Assembly: GCA_964007475.1 (NCBI GenBank)
Contig: OZ023274.1
Span: 39,549,860-39,613,859 of the forward strand
DNA length: 64,000 bases
Direction of reading: 5' to 3'
From: Hybos culiciformis
Taxonomy: Eukaryota; Arthropoda; Insecta; Diptera; Hybotidae
Below, one piece after another: positions 12,120 to 22,935 of this stretch. The translations under genes and the position numbers were made by a program. The notes below the pieces were generated by a model that was not told where the DNA came from, did not search any database, and saw nothing but the letters and a program-made list of their open reading frames with translations. How positions within the stretch are numbered: position 1 is the stretch's first letter; each line of letters opens with the position of its first letter.

Positions 12120-13171
12120 GGGTGTTACCTGAATCGCCGAAAGACATTTCGCAAAAAGACATTTTGCCTAATTCCATTTGGCAAAAAAGACACTTCGCAA
12201 AAGAATCATTTCGCAAAACGGATAGTTAACCAACGTTCGCTTTAGCCTAATGAGACAGTTAACAACTTTCCAGTTAGAATAAGGACATTTCGCAACTACT
12301 ACTTTTGGCAAAATATACATTTCGCAACTACCCTTTTTGGCGTAATTCACATTTCGCGCGCGCGCGCGAAATGTGAATTACGCCAAAAAGGTAGTTGCGA
12401 AATGTATATTTAGCATTCACTAAAATATGTTGCATTATCATAAATGCATATTAATAAATTAAACAATTCCAATTATATGCATTTTAATTTTAAGAAATTT
12501 TATTGAATTTTTAATATCTGTTTTTTTAAGTTAATACAAATCCAGTTTGTAAATATAAGAAATAATATTAAAAAATTAAAACTTAATATATATTTTTTTA
12601 ATATTCAATACGTACATAACCAGTATGGACATATTAGAAAATTAATATTTTTATTTAAAAAAATTATTTCAATTTTAAATTCTCGGCAATCAAAAATAAT
12701 AGTTTGACTTCCCTATAATCGTCTTTTCTTTTCAAAATATTTTAAATTTTTTTATCTTTTAAGTAATATTTTGTTTTTTTTTACTGCTGGTGGCCCACCC
12801 ATTTCAAATTTTTTTATTTCAGTCGTTACATATGTACAATATTTCTTTTCGGATTTCATCCATGAGCCTATAAAATCCTACAAGCTTTTTTTTTTTACAG
12901 TTAAAAAAAACCTTTAATATTCTATTCATCATATTTGTGCAGTAAAAAAAAATTTGTTAAACTATCTTTTTGCGAAGTGTCTCAATTAATATAATGTTGT
13001 GAATTGGTATTTTGAGAAATATCTTTTTGCGAAGTTTCGCATTAGGCCAAATAGAATTTTGTTAAAGAGTTTTTTTTGCGAAATGGAGATTTGCGAAACA
13101 TACAAATTTGATAAGTGGCTTTCGGCCAAATAGACTTTTGCAATATGGAATTTGCAAAGAGGCTCGCTCCC
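12120..13171. mobile_element. Non-autonomous DNA transposon built of TTTCGC words, 8-bp target duplication
   Basis: GCTGAGAC occurs at 12112-12119 and 13172-13179 as a perfect 8-bp duplication around a 1052-bp element. The termini are GGGTGTTACC and, on the opposite strand, GGGAGCGAGCC, so the terminal repeats are short and weak. The first 300 bp and last 200 bp are crowded with short words such as CATTTCGCAAA and TTTTTGCGAAG in both orientations. No transposase frame is present. An 8-bp duplication fits hAT- or P-like insertion, but the ends do not decide the superfamily. Confidence 0.7.
12310..12412. repeat. Palindrome with a (CG)n centre
   Basis: Arms of about 50 bp (AAATATACATTTCGCAACTA...AATTCACATTTCGCG) are mirrored around an alternating CG run at 12354-12368, with a single-base indel between the arms. 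Alternating CG in a palindrome is a potential Z-DNA and cruciform site. It lies inside the element at 12120-13171. Confidence 0.8.
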
Positions 13172-13179
13172 GCTGAGAC

Positions 13180-15484
13180 TGAGTTAAAAGAAAATATTTC
13201 ATATGAAATTATTTTCTCGACAAATAAATTGAAAAAAAAAAAATAGAAAAAATTTAATTGTCCGGGGATATAGAAATTTTCTTTATCATGATAATAATTT
13301 TATTTTTCTTTTGAAAATTGGGTTACAATAACAATTTTCTGTATACGACGAACCAGCAATAAAAAAATGCCGACTATAAAAATATTTCATTGAATAAAAA
13401 AATGAATAAATGAAAAAATTATCTGCCTTTTTTAATGGGTGAATATATTTCATTTTTTTTGTGTTAATAATATTGCTGACAACTTGATTAATTATTTTTC
13501 TTCTAAGAACTTATTTCGGAAGCGCCACTATATATAGTTACTTTCTATCTGTGTATGATTTTTTTTTTAAATAAAACAAAATATGGTTGAAAGTTTTCAT
13601 ATACAAGTTTAAATATATAAATTTTTAAAGATGAGATAATAAGAGGTGAAAAAACTTTTTTTTCGCCAGTTTTAAGAATTTTTTGCATTTTGTCTATCTA
13701 TATAGGTTATATTGGATATACTATATATATCCTTAAAATAAAACCTATACAGAAAAAAATATTTTTATTTCTCATTCAAAAATAAACATAATTAATTTTT
13801 CAATTGGGATCGATGGCATATGATAATAAAGATATTCCACCAAATTTTCAAGTTTAAAATTTTATTAATAATTTTAGAAATTTTCGGTGCATATGACTTG
13901 ATGGCGAGTGGTAAAATTACGGCATAACAACTAATTATAACTAAGTAGATATTCAAGAAAACTTTTTATATATAGAAAAATAGAATAGAAAGGTTGCCAC
14001 TAATTCTAATTTGGAGAATTATTTAATTTAAGACTTATTTTTACTAAGTACGTATGCAGTAGGATATTCAGAGGTAACGAAGGGGTAAGGCCATACTTTG
14101 TTAGAATTTTAAAAGTTTGCAGGTTGATAATACTTTTAGCCTTAATTAATTAATTAAAGTAGTAAAATCAACGCTTGAGACTTTTTGTAAATATACATAC
14201 CCGAAATTCTGTGAATAACTTATTTAATTAAAAAAAAAAATGTATTTTATAAACTTAAGCAAATTTAAAAAATGTGTTCTGCATGGTCGTTTCTTGATAC
14301 TGAATTTTGGATAAAAATAATTATTTAATATGCTATGGACTAAGGACCTATGTGAAACCGAGAAAATAGTATAATTCTAATATCTATAATTTATATAAAA
14401 AATTATATAAGAAATTTATCGTCACTTGAATCATCAGGAAACAATTTCAAATCCATTTGCCTACCACAAAATAAAAATCATAAGAATTTAGAAGCATAAT
14501 TCAATGGAAGGGAACTGCTTGCTATTAAGTTTCCAGAAACAATTCTATTGCTCTCATAAAACATACTAATCGAATTATTTCAGTTACAAGTCAAACTTAT
14601 AAATAAAAATATTGCTGCGGATGCTTCAATGTGGTAAAACGTAAAGGTGCTTTCAGACGGATTGAATCTTTATTCAACTTGAGTTGGCTAACTTAAAATT
14701 TACTCATCTATAGTGTTGTTGACAGTGTTTTTCAACAATTCTCAACAATTCATCAAATGGCCATCGAAGCCACTTTGTTAGAAGTTGGGCTTTACTCTAG
14801 CCCACACTTCCTCATCATTAAAATTTAAATGTCAGTTGAAAATTCTATAAAGTTCCCTTTTAATCCCAAATGCTGGATTGAAAAAAGGCTTTCTAATTTG
14901 TTGCTTGGCCGTCGCATTTAAGAATTAACTTTTTTGTTATTGTCTTCTTTAAATGACATTCCAATTTTCTTGTCAATTTGTTCGTTTATTTACATTTGAA
15001 AGAATTTAACGGAATGATTAATAATACCAGAGGAGTCAAAATAATTTTTTTTGTAACACTGATTAGCACCATAATATAATTTTCTTGGGGGTATTCTGGT
15101 CTAGAGGCACGAATTTAATGCAATTTTTGAAGTGCTGTAAAAAAAACCAATCAATATTTTTACTATACATTTTTTTAAAATTTTATTTATTAATGTTTTA
15201 AGAATACAGTAAAAAAAAAAAAAGTAAAAAATTCAAAATTCAATGAGTTCGCGGCTGATGAAGTGGGGGCTCTCAAAAATTTGGCACGTGACCATTGCCA
15301 CGATTCAGCCCTTCTGGCAATTCGAAAAAAAAAAGCATAACCGATTATTAATCTATACGAATGCCTCTATCGTTCGAACTAAAAGAGTTGAAAAAAAATT
15401 TTTTTTTACAAAATGACGACTACTTGAAAAAAAAATTTGTTTTTGGACCACTTTTTTTGAGTTTTTGGAAATTTTTAAAAATAG
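13180..15484. other. AT-rich non-genic DNA with a possible decayed coding relic
   Basis: No intact gene. At about 14640-14960 the base composition is more balanced. The minus strand there shows short open patches in one frame (for example NDEEVWARVKPNF and GFDGHLMNC) interrupted by stops, which suggests a decayed transposon or gene fragment that I cannot identify. The rest is AT-rich with long A/T runs. Confidence 0.4.
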
Positions 15485-15754
15485 TGTTACGCTGGTTTCT
15501 TCAATCCTCCAACCAAATAAAATATTATTTATTTTATTTACAAAAAAAATAGTTTTATTTCAAAAACGTTATAAAAAATTAAAAATTAAAAAATTAAATA
15601 TTTCAGGAAAAATAATCATTACGATGTTTGCTTCTTGCCATCTCAAAAAATAATAATCTCCCTCTCCGTTACACTCTATCTATAGGGACCTCCAAAAACC
15701 TCTCTGACATCTGGTGTTAAATTTTAAACTAATGTAGGTAAGTACACCACCACA
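15485..15754 (-). repeat. 3' LTR of the Ty3-type element
   Basis: 270 bp. On the minus strand it begins TGTGGTGGTG and ends GCGTAACA. It matches 20329-20598 with no difference that I could find. Confidence 0.93.
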
Positions 15755-15767
15755 ATCGGCCGTCCTG
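15755..15767 (-). promoter_or_regulatory. Polypurine-tract region of the Ty3-type element
   Basis: On the minus strand the 13 bases between the Gag-Pol stop and the 3' LTR end in CAGGACGGCCGAT. The AGGACGGCCGA-like word sits exactly where plus-strand priming occurs and resembles the tract of related insect elements as I recall them. Confidence 0.55.
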
Positions 15768-18700
15768 TTAAAGTGACGTCTCGACACTTGGGGAACACAT
15801 CTCATCATCATCATCAGTTGGTAAACTTAGCCATTTCTTCATTCGATCGGAAGCAAATACTGATCTGAACTTTCGTTGAGTTCGTTCAGCACCGGGCACA
15901 TCTTCTAACACATAGCGCTGATGGCCTAAATCTCTGACGACTAGATATGGACCCTTCCAAACTGGATCTAATTTTCTTGAAGTACCTGTTGATGGTTTGT
16001 CATTATATACTAACACCATATCACCAATACTATAATGGGTTGCTGGTTTACGTTGTGCATCGAATCTTTGTTTATCTTTCATTTGTGATTTAGAAATACG
16101 TTCAGATGCCAAATCATTCAATAATTTTAAAGACATTTCCTCTTCAATCTCATCCCAATTATGCATAGCATGCAGCAATCTGTTTTTCATCGGATTTCTA
16201 GGTGTATAACTAAATAATAATTTAAATGGACTTATTTTAGTTGTATTATTTTTCGTAGCATTTAAAGACCAACTGATAGTATTTAGATGCTGATCCCAAT
16301 CCGACCCATCTTCAACTTTTGTCATCGTACGAACTGCTTCTAAAACGGTACGATTATAACGCTCTACTTGACCATTGGCACGTGGAGTACCGGTAGCTAC
16401 TTTGATATGTTGTATAAAATTAGTAGAACAGAATTTCTCGAAACTAGCTGATGTAAATGCTGTGCCTCGATCTGTAATCACTCTTGAAGGTAAACCAAAA
16501 TAACCAAAAACTTCATTCAAAAACTTCAATACATATTTTGTTTCAGTTGTCTTCACTGCTTTCATTACTGAATATTTTGTGAAGGCATCAACGGCAACTA
16601 ACAAATGAACATTATTCGACCGACTTTTTACAAACGGACCCAAATGATCTAAATGCACCGTATTGAATGGAATAGCAACTTTCGGTATTGGATGTAATTC
16701 ACCTTCCTTCTTTCCATATCTTCCTTTAGAATAAGCACACTCTACACATGATGATATATATTTCTTAACGAAATCTCGCATTCTTGAAAACCAAACATTT
16801 TGTTGTAATAATTCTAATGTTTTCTCAACTCCGAAGTGACCAATTTCATCATGACATGATCGAGTTATGCGATACTTTAATGCATCAGGAACATACCATC
16901 GTAATTTCCCATCAACTCTACGATATAAACAGTGATTTTGAATTTTGTAGTCATTGTGAATTTGTTTTTCCATTGGACTTTTTGGTTCTACTTGAAGAAT
17001 ATCTCGAATTTTATTGCAACTGTCATCTAACCTTTGTAATGTTACTAACCAATCTTCTGTGTAAATGTTGACACTAAAAACGTCATATGTCATATCCTTG
17101 GATTGGTCATTAACCTCATATACATCTGGATTTCGACTAAGGCAATCTACATGATTCATAAGCTTACCAGCACGATGAACATAATTGATATCGTATTCTT
17201 GCAATCTTAAAATCCATCTACCGATTCTGGCATTTAAATCAGTTGATTTCTTCAAGGTAACAATTGCATTGCAATCTGTGACAACCGTAAATGATTTCCC
17301 TAAAAGATAAATTCTAAATCTGGCAACACTTTCCACAATCGCCAATAATTCCAATCCATAACTATGATACTTGCTTTCAACTTCTGATGTTTTTCTACTA
17401 AAATAGCTTACAGGTCTTAATTTTCCATCATCACCCTTTTGCATTAAAATACCACCCAAACCAATAGCGCTAGCATCCGTATGAAGTTCATGCTCTAATT
17501 CGGCTTCATATGCAGCTAAAACTGGTTTACTGCTTAATTTGGATTTCAAATTCTGAAATGATTGTTCTTGTTCAATTGACCATTCAAATTTATTTTCATC
17601 TTTCAATAATCTTGTAAGAGGTTCAGCAATATGTGCATATTTCGGAATAAATTTTCGGAAATAACCAGATAAACCTAAAAATTGTCTAACATTTTTGACT
17701 GATGTTGGTGTCACAAAATTTTCTATAGTTTCAATTTTCCCATTGCCAGGTTTAATTCCGTTACAACCAATTTGATGTCCCAAATATTCAACTTCCGTCA
17801 TCAAAAATTTACACTTTGACAACTTTAAAGTCAATCCGTGATCTCTTACAACCTGGAAAAATTTTTCTAATTTATCTAAGCCTTCATCAATAGTTTTGCT
17901 GGGTATAATTGTATCATCTAGAAAAACAAATGCGGTATTTGCATCTAAACAACTTATCATTTTATCCATCATTCGTTGAAATACCGATGGCGCATTTACC
18001 AACCCAAATGGCATTCTGATAAATTCTAGCTGTTGGTTGTGAGTTTGAAAAGCTGTCAAGTGACGAGATTCTTCAGCGACAGGAATCTGAAAATAACCAG
18101 CATTCATATCAAGTACCGAAAAATAATTAAAACCACCAAGCTGATTTAATTGTTCCTCCACTACAGGCATTGGATATTTTTCTTTCACTGTCAATGAATT
18201 CAACTTTCGAAAATCAATACACATTCTTGAGCTACCATCTTTTTTCGGAACTAACACTATAGGTGAAGTAAAATTGGATGTAGACTCTCGAACAATACCA
18301 TTTTCCTTCAATTCATCAACAATTTCGTCAACCTTATTACGCTGAGCAAATGGAATTCTGTAACTTCTTTTCCCTTCTGGTTTGTCACTATTAAGATTTA
18401 TTTTAATTTCTTCATTACAAGCTTGACCCAGTTCAACTAAATTTTTAGCAAAACAATCCCGATAATTATTAATCAAATCTACTAGGTTATTTTTCTGTTT
18501 GCAAGGTAATTTGTCTTCAATATTGATTTCATTTAAAATAATTTCATCCCTGATTTCATTAATTTGCAATACTTGCTTAGATACATATAAAATCTCAACC
18601 CTTCCATCGCAAAATTCCACCTTGATATGTGGTTGACCTAATAATTCTCGTCCAACAATAACACTAACATTTTGAGCATTATCTGGAACAATTAAAACAT

Positions 18701-19991
18701 CTATCATTGCCATTACTCCGTCGATTTCCGCCGCAGCTCTAAATCTACCAATTGTATAGCAAAAACCACCACCAAAGCCATTTAATTGAATTTTATAATT
18801 TTCAAATGGAAACCCTGACTTCACTGCATCTGATTGTCGTATTGTAACACACTGGCTACCCATATCAACAAAACAAGTTAACATTACACCATTAATCGAA
18901 ATCATTTTATAATAATTATTTTTATCATCAGTAAAACAACAATTCATTTCATTACCTTTACTTTCTTCAGATAATTTAGATTTTTTTAAAGGACATTCTC
19001 TTGCTTTATGGCCTAGCTGTTTGCAATTAAAACATAAAATCTTTGAAAAACTTTTATCTTGCCTTTTGCTTTCGACTTCATTTTCTGTTGATTTTGATTT
19101 ATCTGACAATACTTTATTATCATTCGAATGAGTATTTTCATTCGACATATTTGGTAAAATTTTCCTTTTCCGTAATTTCTCTTGCTCATATATGCTTTCA
19201 ATATATTTTATTCTTTCTAATAATTCTATTGTTGTTTCAAATTTTTGCCCAATTAATCGTTCTGATATTTTATCATCATTAAGGCCTGTGATAATATATT
19301 TAATTATAGCTGCTTCTGATAAATTTGCTCGTTTACCTAACATTCGCAACTCAAATAAATAATCTTCAATCTCTTCTCCTCGTTTCCTTTGTCTACTAAA
19401 TAATTTAACGTGAATGTCAATCTCACTTTCACCTCTTGAAAAAGTCGAAATAATTTCTTTTTTGAAAGTTTCCCAACACTTCAAATTTAAATGTTCAGAC
19501 TGAATCCAAAATTTAGCAGCACCTTTAAACTTGATCATAACAGCAGCCAAAATCAAACAATCATTCCACTTAAAAGCTTCACGAAGATTTTCAACTTGAG
19601 ATATCCACTGTTCAATCGTTAAAGACATTTTACTACTCGGGTTAAAATCAGGCATAGAATTCGCAACTTCAGCAACTGTCATTTTAATTTCACATTTTTC
19701 TACAACTTCGTCTTTCTTCTTATTTAAATTTTCATTCAGCTCAGCTAAGAGTTCATTTTGCGTTTGCAACATTTCTCGTTCTCGACGTATCAGCTCGATT
19801 TCGCGTTGTAAATCTTCTAGCCGTTTAGAACTGTCTTTATTTTCAGGATTATTGATTTCATTATTTTTTTCTTTATCATCTTCAATCAATTTTTCAACCA
19901 ATTCAGTTTTAGTTCCCGTAGAATCGATATTTCGGAGCTCTAATTCTTGAATTAATTTAGTTTTCGAAAAATTGGAATAGTTAGCCGCCAT
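15768..19991 (-). CDS. gag-pol: Gag-Pol polyprotein (protease, RT, RNase H, integrase), Ty3/mdg3-like
   Basis: A 1407-residue single-frame polyprotein that would package, reverse-transcribe and integrate the element. A SAP-like segment lies at about residues 6-38, a charged coiled coil at about 50-105 and Gag at about 105-275. The CCHC zinc knuckle (CFNCKQLGHKARECP) starts near 320 and the aspartic protease is near 371-460. RT spans about 540-720, with VLDMNAGY and catalytic FLDD at 690-693. RNase H begins at HTDAS (D839). Integrase has H1047, H1052, C1082 and C1085, then D1115, D1174 and E1210 in DD35E spacing, and a GPY module near 1347. Two oddities: the protease active site reads DMGS rather than the usual DTG or DSG, and the RT box is FLDD rather than Y-x-DD. 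No stop or frameshift is present. The start is the first ATG after the leader. Confidence 0.96.
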   Translation of the reverse strand: MAANYSNFSKTKLIQELELRNIDSTGTKTELVEKLIEDDKEKNNEINNPENKDSSKRLEDLQREIELIRREREMLQTQNELLAELNENLNKKKDEVVEKCEIKMTVAEVANSMPDFNPSSKMSLTIEQWISQVENLREAFKWNDCLILAAVMIKFKGAAKFWIQSEHLNLKCWETFKKEIISTFSRGESEIDIHVKLFSRQRKRGEEIEDYLFELRMLGKRANLSEAAIIKYIITGLNDDKISERLIGQKFETTIELLERIKYIESIYEQEKLRKRKILPNMSNENTHSNDNKVLSDKSKSTENEVESKRQDKSFSKILCFNCKQLGHKARECPLKKSKLSEESKGNEMNCCFTDDKNNYYKMISINGVMLTCFVDMGSQCVTIRQSDAVKSGFPFENYKIQLNGFGGGFCYTIGRFRAAAEIDGVMAMIDVLIVPDNAQNVSVIVGRELLGQPHIKVEFCDGRVEILYVSKQVLQINEIRDEIILNEINIEDKLPCKQKNNLVDLINNYRDCFAKNLVELGQACNEEIKINLNSDKPEGKRSYRIPFAQRNKVDEIVDELKENGIVRESTSNFTSPIVLVPKKDGSSRMCIDFRKLNSLTVKEKYPMPVVEEQLNQLGGFNYFSVLDMNAGYFQIPVAEESRHLTAFQTHNQQLEFIRMPFGLVNAPSVFQRMMDKMISCLDANTAFVFLDDTIIPSKTIDEGLDKLEKFFQVVRDHGLTLKLSKCKFLMTEVEYLGHQIGCNGIKPGNGKIETIENFVTPTSVKNVRQFLGLSGYFRKFIPKYAHIAEPLTRLLKDENKFEWSIEQEQSFQNLKSKLSSKPVLAAYEAELEHELHTDASAIGLGGILMQKGDDGKLRPVSYFSRKTSEVESKYHSYGLELLAIVESVARFRIYLLGKSFTVVTDCNAIVTLKKSTDLNARIGRWILRLQEYDINYVHRAGKLMNHVDCLSRNPDVYEVNDQSKDMTYDVFSVNIYTEDWLVTLQRLDDSCNKIRDILQVEPKSPMEKQIHNDYKIQNHCLYRRVDGKLRWYVPDALKYRITRSCHDEIGHFGVEKTLELLQQNVWFSRMRDFVKKYISSCVECAYSKGRYGKKEGELHPIPKVAIPFNTVHLDHLGPFVKSRSNNVHLLVAVDAFTKYSVMKAVKTTETKYVLKFLNEVFGYFGLPSRVITDRGTAFTSASFEKFCSTNFIQHIKVATGTPRANGQVERYNRTVLEAVRTMTKVEDGSDWDQHLNTISWSLNATKNNTTKISPFKLLFSYTPRNPMKNRLLHAMHNWDEIEEEMSLKLLNDLASERISKSQMKDKQRFDAQRKPATHYSIGDMVLVYNDKPSTGTSRKLDPVWKGPYLVVRDLGHQRYVLEDVPGAERTQRKFRSVFASDRMKKWLSLPTDDDDEMCSPSVETSL

Positions 19992-19999
19992 TTTTCTTC

Positions 20000-20328
20000 T
20001 TTTTTTTCTGTACTTATTTTTCTCGCCTACAACAATTAAAATTTTTAAGTCAATTCAAATAAAATAACAAGGACCAAAATTTCTCCACAAAATTTTTTTT
20101 TTAATTCAATTCAATTTTGCATAAAATTCCTTACCACCTTTATTTTAATTTATTTTAATTTTCCAACTTCCCTGTAATTTTAATTTCCGGTGAGTACAGT
20201 ACTGTTTCCTTTTTTTTTTTTTTCTTCCAAATTGCTACTATTCAAATCCGCATCACAATTTGGCAATCCCCTTTACTACAATAAGGTATCCGGCAGCTAA
20301 TCTGATTCTTTATATCCCACTTCTGAAT
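20000..20328 (-). other. Leader of the Ty3-type element
   Basis: About 330 bp between the 5' LTR and the Gag start. On the minus strand, TCAGAAGTGGGAT (20314-20326) lies 2 bp from the LTR. It matches the acceptor/T-arm part of common animal tRNA-Leu sequences, except that it lacks the terminal TGGTG expected if the primer annealed by its CCA end. A tRNA-Leu-type primer binding site is therefore likely but internal. Confidence 0.55.
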
Positions 20329-20598
20329 TGTTACGCTGGTTTCTTCAATCCTCCAACCAAATAAAATATTATTTATTTTATTTACAAAAAAAATAGTTTT
20401 ATTTCAAAAACGTTATAAAAAATTAAAAATTAAAAAATTAAATATTTCAGGAAAAATAATCATTACGATGTTTGCTTCTTGCCATCTCAAAAAATAATAA
20501 TCTCCCTCTCCGTTACACTCTATCTATAGGGACCTCCAAAAACCTCTCTGACATCTGGTGTTAAATTTTAAACTAATGTAGGTAAGTACACCACCACA
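20329..20598 (-). repeat. 5' LTR of the Ty3-type element
   Basis: 270-bp partner of 15485-15754, flanked on its outer side by the ATAG duplication. As the 5' LTR it would hold the promoter. No TATA box can be singled out in this AT-rich sequence. Confidence 0.93.
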
Positions 20599-20602
20599 AT
20601 AG

Positions 20603-21198
20603 TAAACATTAAAATTTTGGGATGAGGCTAGTTCATGCGATAGAGAAGCCTATGAAGAAGACCTCTACAAAATTTGAAGTAAATCGGTTCAGTAGGACTT
20701 GAGTTATCATGGCAATTGTTTTAAAAAATATAGTTTTGGGAAAAACGAGTTTAAAGTTTTAAAGTTTCACGTAAAGTTTCTCGCCAGTCTTATTCATGAA
20801 ATGTTATTTTAGTAAAACAGCCACATCTCCGAAAATAATTTGAATTTTCTTAAATTCTCTTAAAGACATGTTCTTAAAGGGTTAAACTTTGAAAATATGA
20901 AAAAAAAAAAAAAATGAACTAACATTAACTTTATAGAGTTGCATCTAAAAGAAAGAACATTAAATTCTTAACTGTATTAGAAAAAGTCGTGTCGTTTCTC
21001 TAAATACAACATAGGGACAAATTAAGCTGATGTGCTTTTTATGCACAACAATTAACTGATTTATTGCGGCATTGAAGTTTAGTCCTATCATCTGCCTAAC
21101 AAGACCCCCATTTAAACCGATTCATTAATTGAAATTCGTTATGAAAATATATGAATTTAAATGTATATTTTTTTATTTTTTTATTTTCATTTTTTTAT
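20603..21198. other. Flank of the retrotransposon with a decayed interspersed repeat
   Basis: At 20660-20730 the words TTTGAAGTAAATCGGTTCAG and TAGGACTTGAGTTATC appear. They are of a type often seen in degenerate insect repeats. A related patch occurs at 29780-29900. No gene is seen. Confidence 0.4.
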
Positions 21199-21203
21199 TT
21201 TCA

Positions 21204-22028
21204 GCCTTGCGTCATAAAAATGCATGAATTTTTGATGAACCTACATGATTTTAGAATTTATGAAAGGTGGTGATTTATTACGTAGAATAGTACCAAGAAA
21301 ATGTTTGCCTGAAAAACTTTTCAAGCTTTCATTGTTTCAAATGTGTCATGCCGCAAAATATTTTCACGATAATGAGATTACCCACCGTGATCTAAAGGTA
21401 ATTCAATATTTTAGTTTCGTATTTAAACTTTTTAAATTTTTTTTTTTTTTTTGGTAAACTTAAATTAACTTAAATATCTTTTTCTTAGTTGTATTGCATT
21501 GAATATATTATATATAATTAACCTTTTTTTTTAGACAATATTTTACTGGAAAATACTGGAAAGAATTCAGTAAGGAAACCCCTATGTGGAACTCCTAATT
21601 ATGTAGAACCTGAAGTTTTAATAACTGACGGCATTGGTTCATACACAAAATAAGTTGATATTTGGTCACTTGGAGTTGTATTATTCATCTGTCTGTCAGG
21701 TGTTATGTCATTCAGTGATAACTATGGCACTTCAACTGCTGAACAAATAATTAAAGCAAAATATATTTTTCAAGCACCAGCATGGAAAAATGTTTCGCAT
21801 TCAGCGAAACAATTAATACGTTACATATTAACACTTAAAAAAAAGACCAAGTATAGAAAAAGACCAAGTATAGATGATGTGCTAAGTCATCAATGGCTAA
21901 ATGATACAACAGTCATCCAAAAAGCAATAAATGCTATGAAGATAAAATCAGAAAATCCATTATTTCCTCAAACTGATGAAAATTTTAAGCAACTACAAGA
22001 TCCTCCTGAAAAACGGGTGCGAAAGTAA
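21204..22028 (+). pseudogene. Chk2/loki-like serine-threonine kinase pseudogene
   Basis: Fragments in order match a Chk2-type checkpoint kinase: PCVIKMHEF, then LEFMKGGDLLRRI, then the catalytic-loop HRDLK, an intron-like gap (21398-21534, GT...TTTTTTTTAG), CGTPNYVEPEVL, VDIWSLGVVLFICLSG, and a C-lobe ending RPSIDDVLSHQWL with a basic tail KRVRK. A splice acceptor (TTTTATTTTCAG) precedes the first fragment. It is broken in several ways. The frame shifts between the first two fragments near 21240. The DFG activation-loop start is missing after NILLENTGKNS. A TAA interrupts SYTK-VDIW near 21652. The visible intron junction does not restore frame. A 16-bp word is repeated at 21843-21876. Retention of an intron points to a genomic duplication or a decayed locus rather than a retrocopy. 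Confidence 0.85.
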
Positions 22029-22930
22029 TTATATATTAAAAATATTTATATTTTTACATTTTTCAGAGTGTTCATAATTAAAAAATATAAAATACTTAAT
22101 TTGTATAAGTATAAGTTTTTTTCTTTAAGAAATTAAAATTAAAATTATTTAAAATCTTAAAAAATAAGTAACTTTTTTTTTAATTTTATTTAATGCTATG
22201 ATTTATGTAATACCAGTTATATTTTTATAAATGTTTGTATTAAGTATTATTGTTTCTTATCTAAAAATAATTCATGTTCAGAAGATAATTTTTCGAATTC
22301 AAAGTTCCTATTTCTTTTTTGGTTAGAAAAAGGAAATTTATCTCAATACAAACTATAATAATAACACATTAATCGATATGAATGAAATTTTATTCGTTGA
22401 TTTTGCCTACTTATGAGTTTTGTAAGGAAAGTGTGTTTAAAAAGCAAAAGAACAAGATCATTTTAATTGTAAAATTTAAAGTGTAACAAATACTAAATAT
22501 AACGCCTAAGTTTAATAAGGACAATTATTATTTTATTATAATTGATGTATTAAAAAGAGAAATTATACTCATGACGACTTATAAAAAGTTTAATGATAAA
22601 GAATTAAGTTACCTAATAAAGAAGCTTGTATTAATATAAAATAAATATTATATGATGGAATAAAAACAATAAAATTTAATTAAAAAACAAAATATATCTT
22701 TTTTTGCAAGTAAAAAACTTATAAATTAGCGCTAGATTTCATGGCAATACGATTGCTGCTGTGTGTGCATTCAGTTTCTCTGTGCATATATTATTTTAAA
22801 TATTTAATCGTATCCGAAAAACTGAAATATTCAGATCACTTGACAACGAGAAGAACGTCTTGAAACTTGCCAAACCATACCAAACTCATAATCTGAATTT
22901 CTTTAAAATCAGAATTTAGAATATATATAT
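22029..22930. other. AT-rich non-genic DNA
   Basis: Region downstream of the kinase relic. No further exon, polyadenylation landmark or repeat that I can support. Confidence 0.5.
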
Positions 22931-22935
22931 ATTAA

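Larger units (their letters stand above)
15485..20598 (-). mobile_element. Complete Ty3-type (mdg3-like) LTR retrotransposon
   Basis: A 5.1-kb element flanked by a 4-bp duplication (ATAG at 15481-15484 and 20599-20602). It has two 270-bp LTRs that look identical by eye and one uninterrupted Gag-Pol frame on the minus strand. The compact single-frame layout, SAP-like N terminus, short LTRs and 4-bp duplication recall the insect mdg3/micropia/blastopia group; that placement is from family knowledge and needs a tree. Identical LTRs imply a recent insertion. There is no env-like frame. Confidence 0.93.

Noticed and set aside
16784..19282. Plus-strand and alternate-frame ORFs of 62-95 codons inside the retrotransposon
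   Set aside because: They are shadows of the intact minus-strand Gag-Pol frame.
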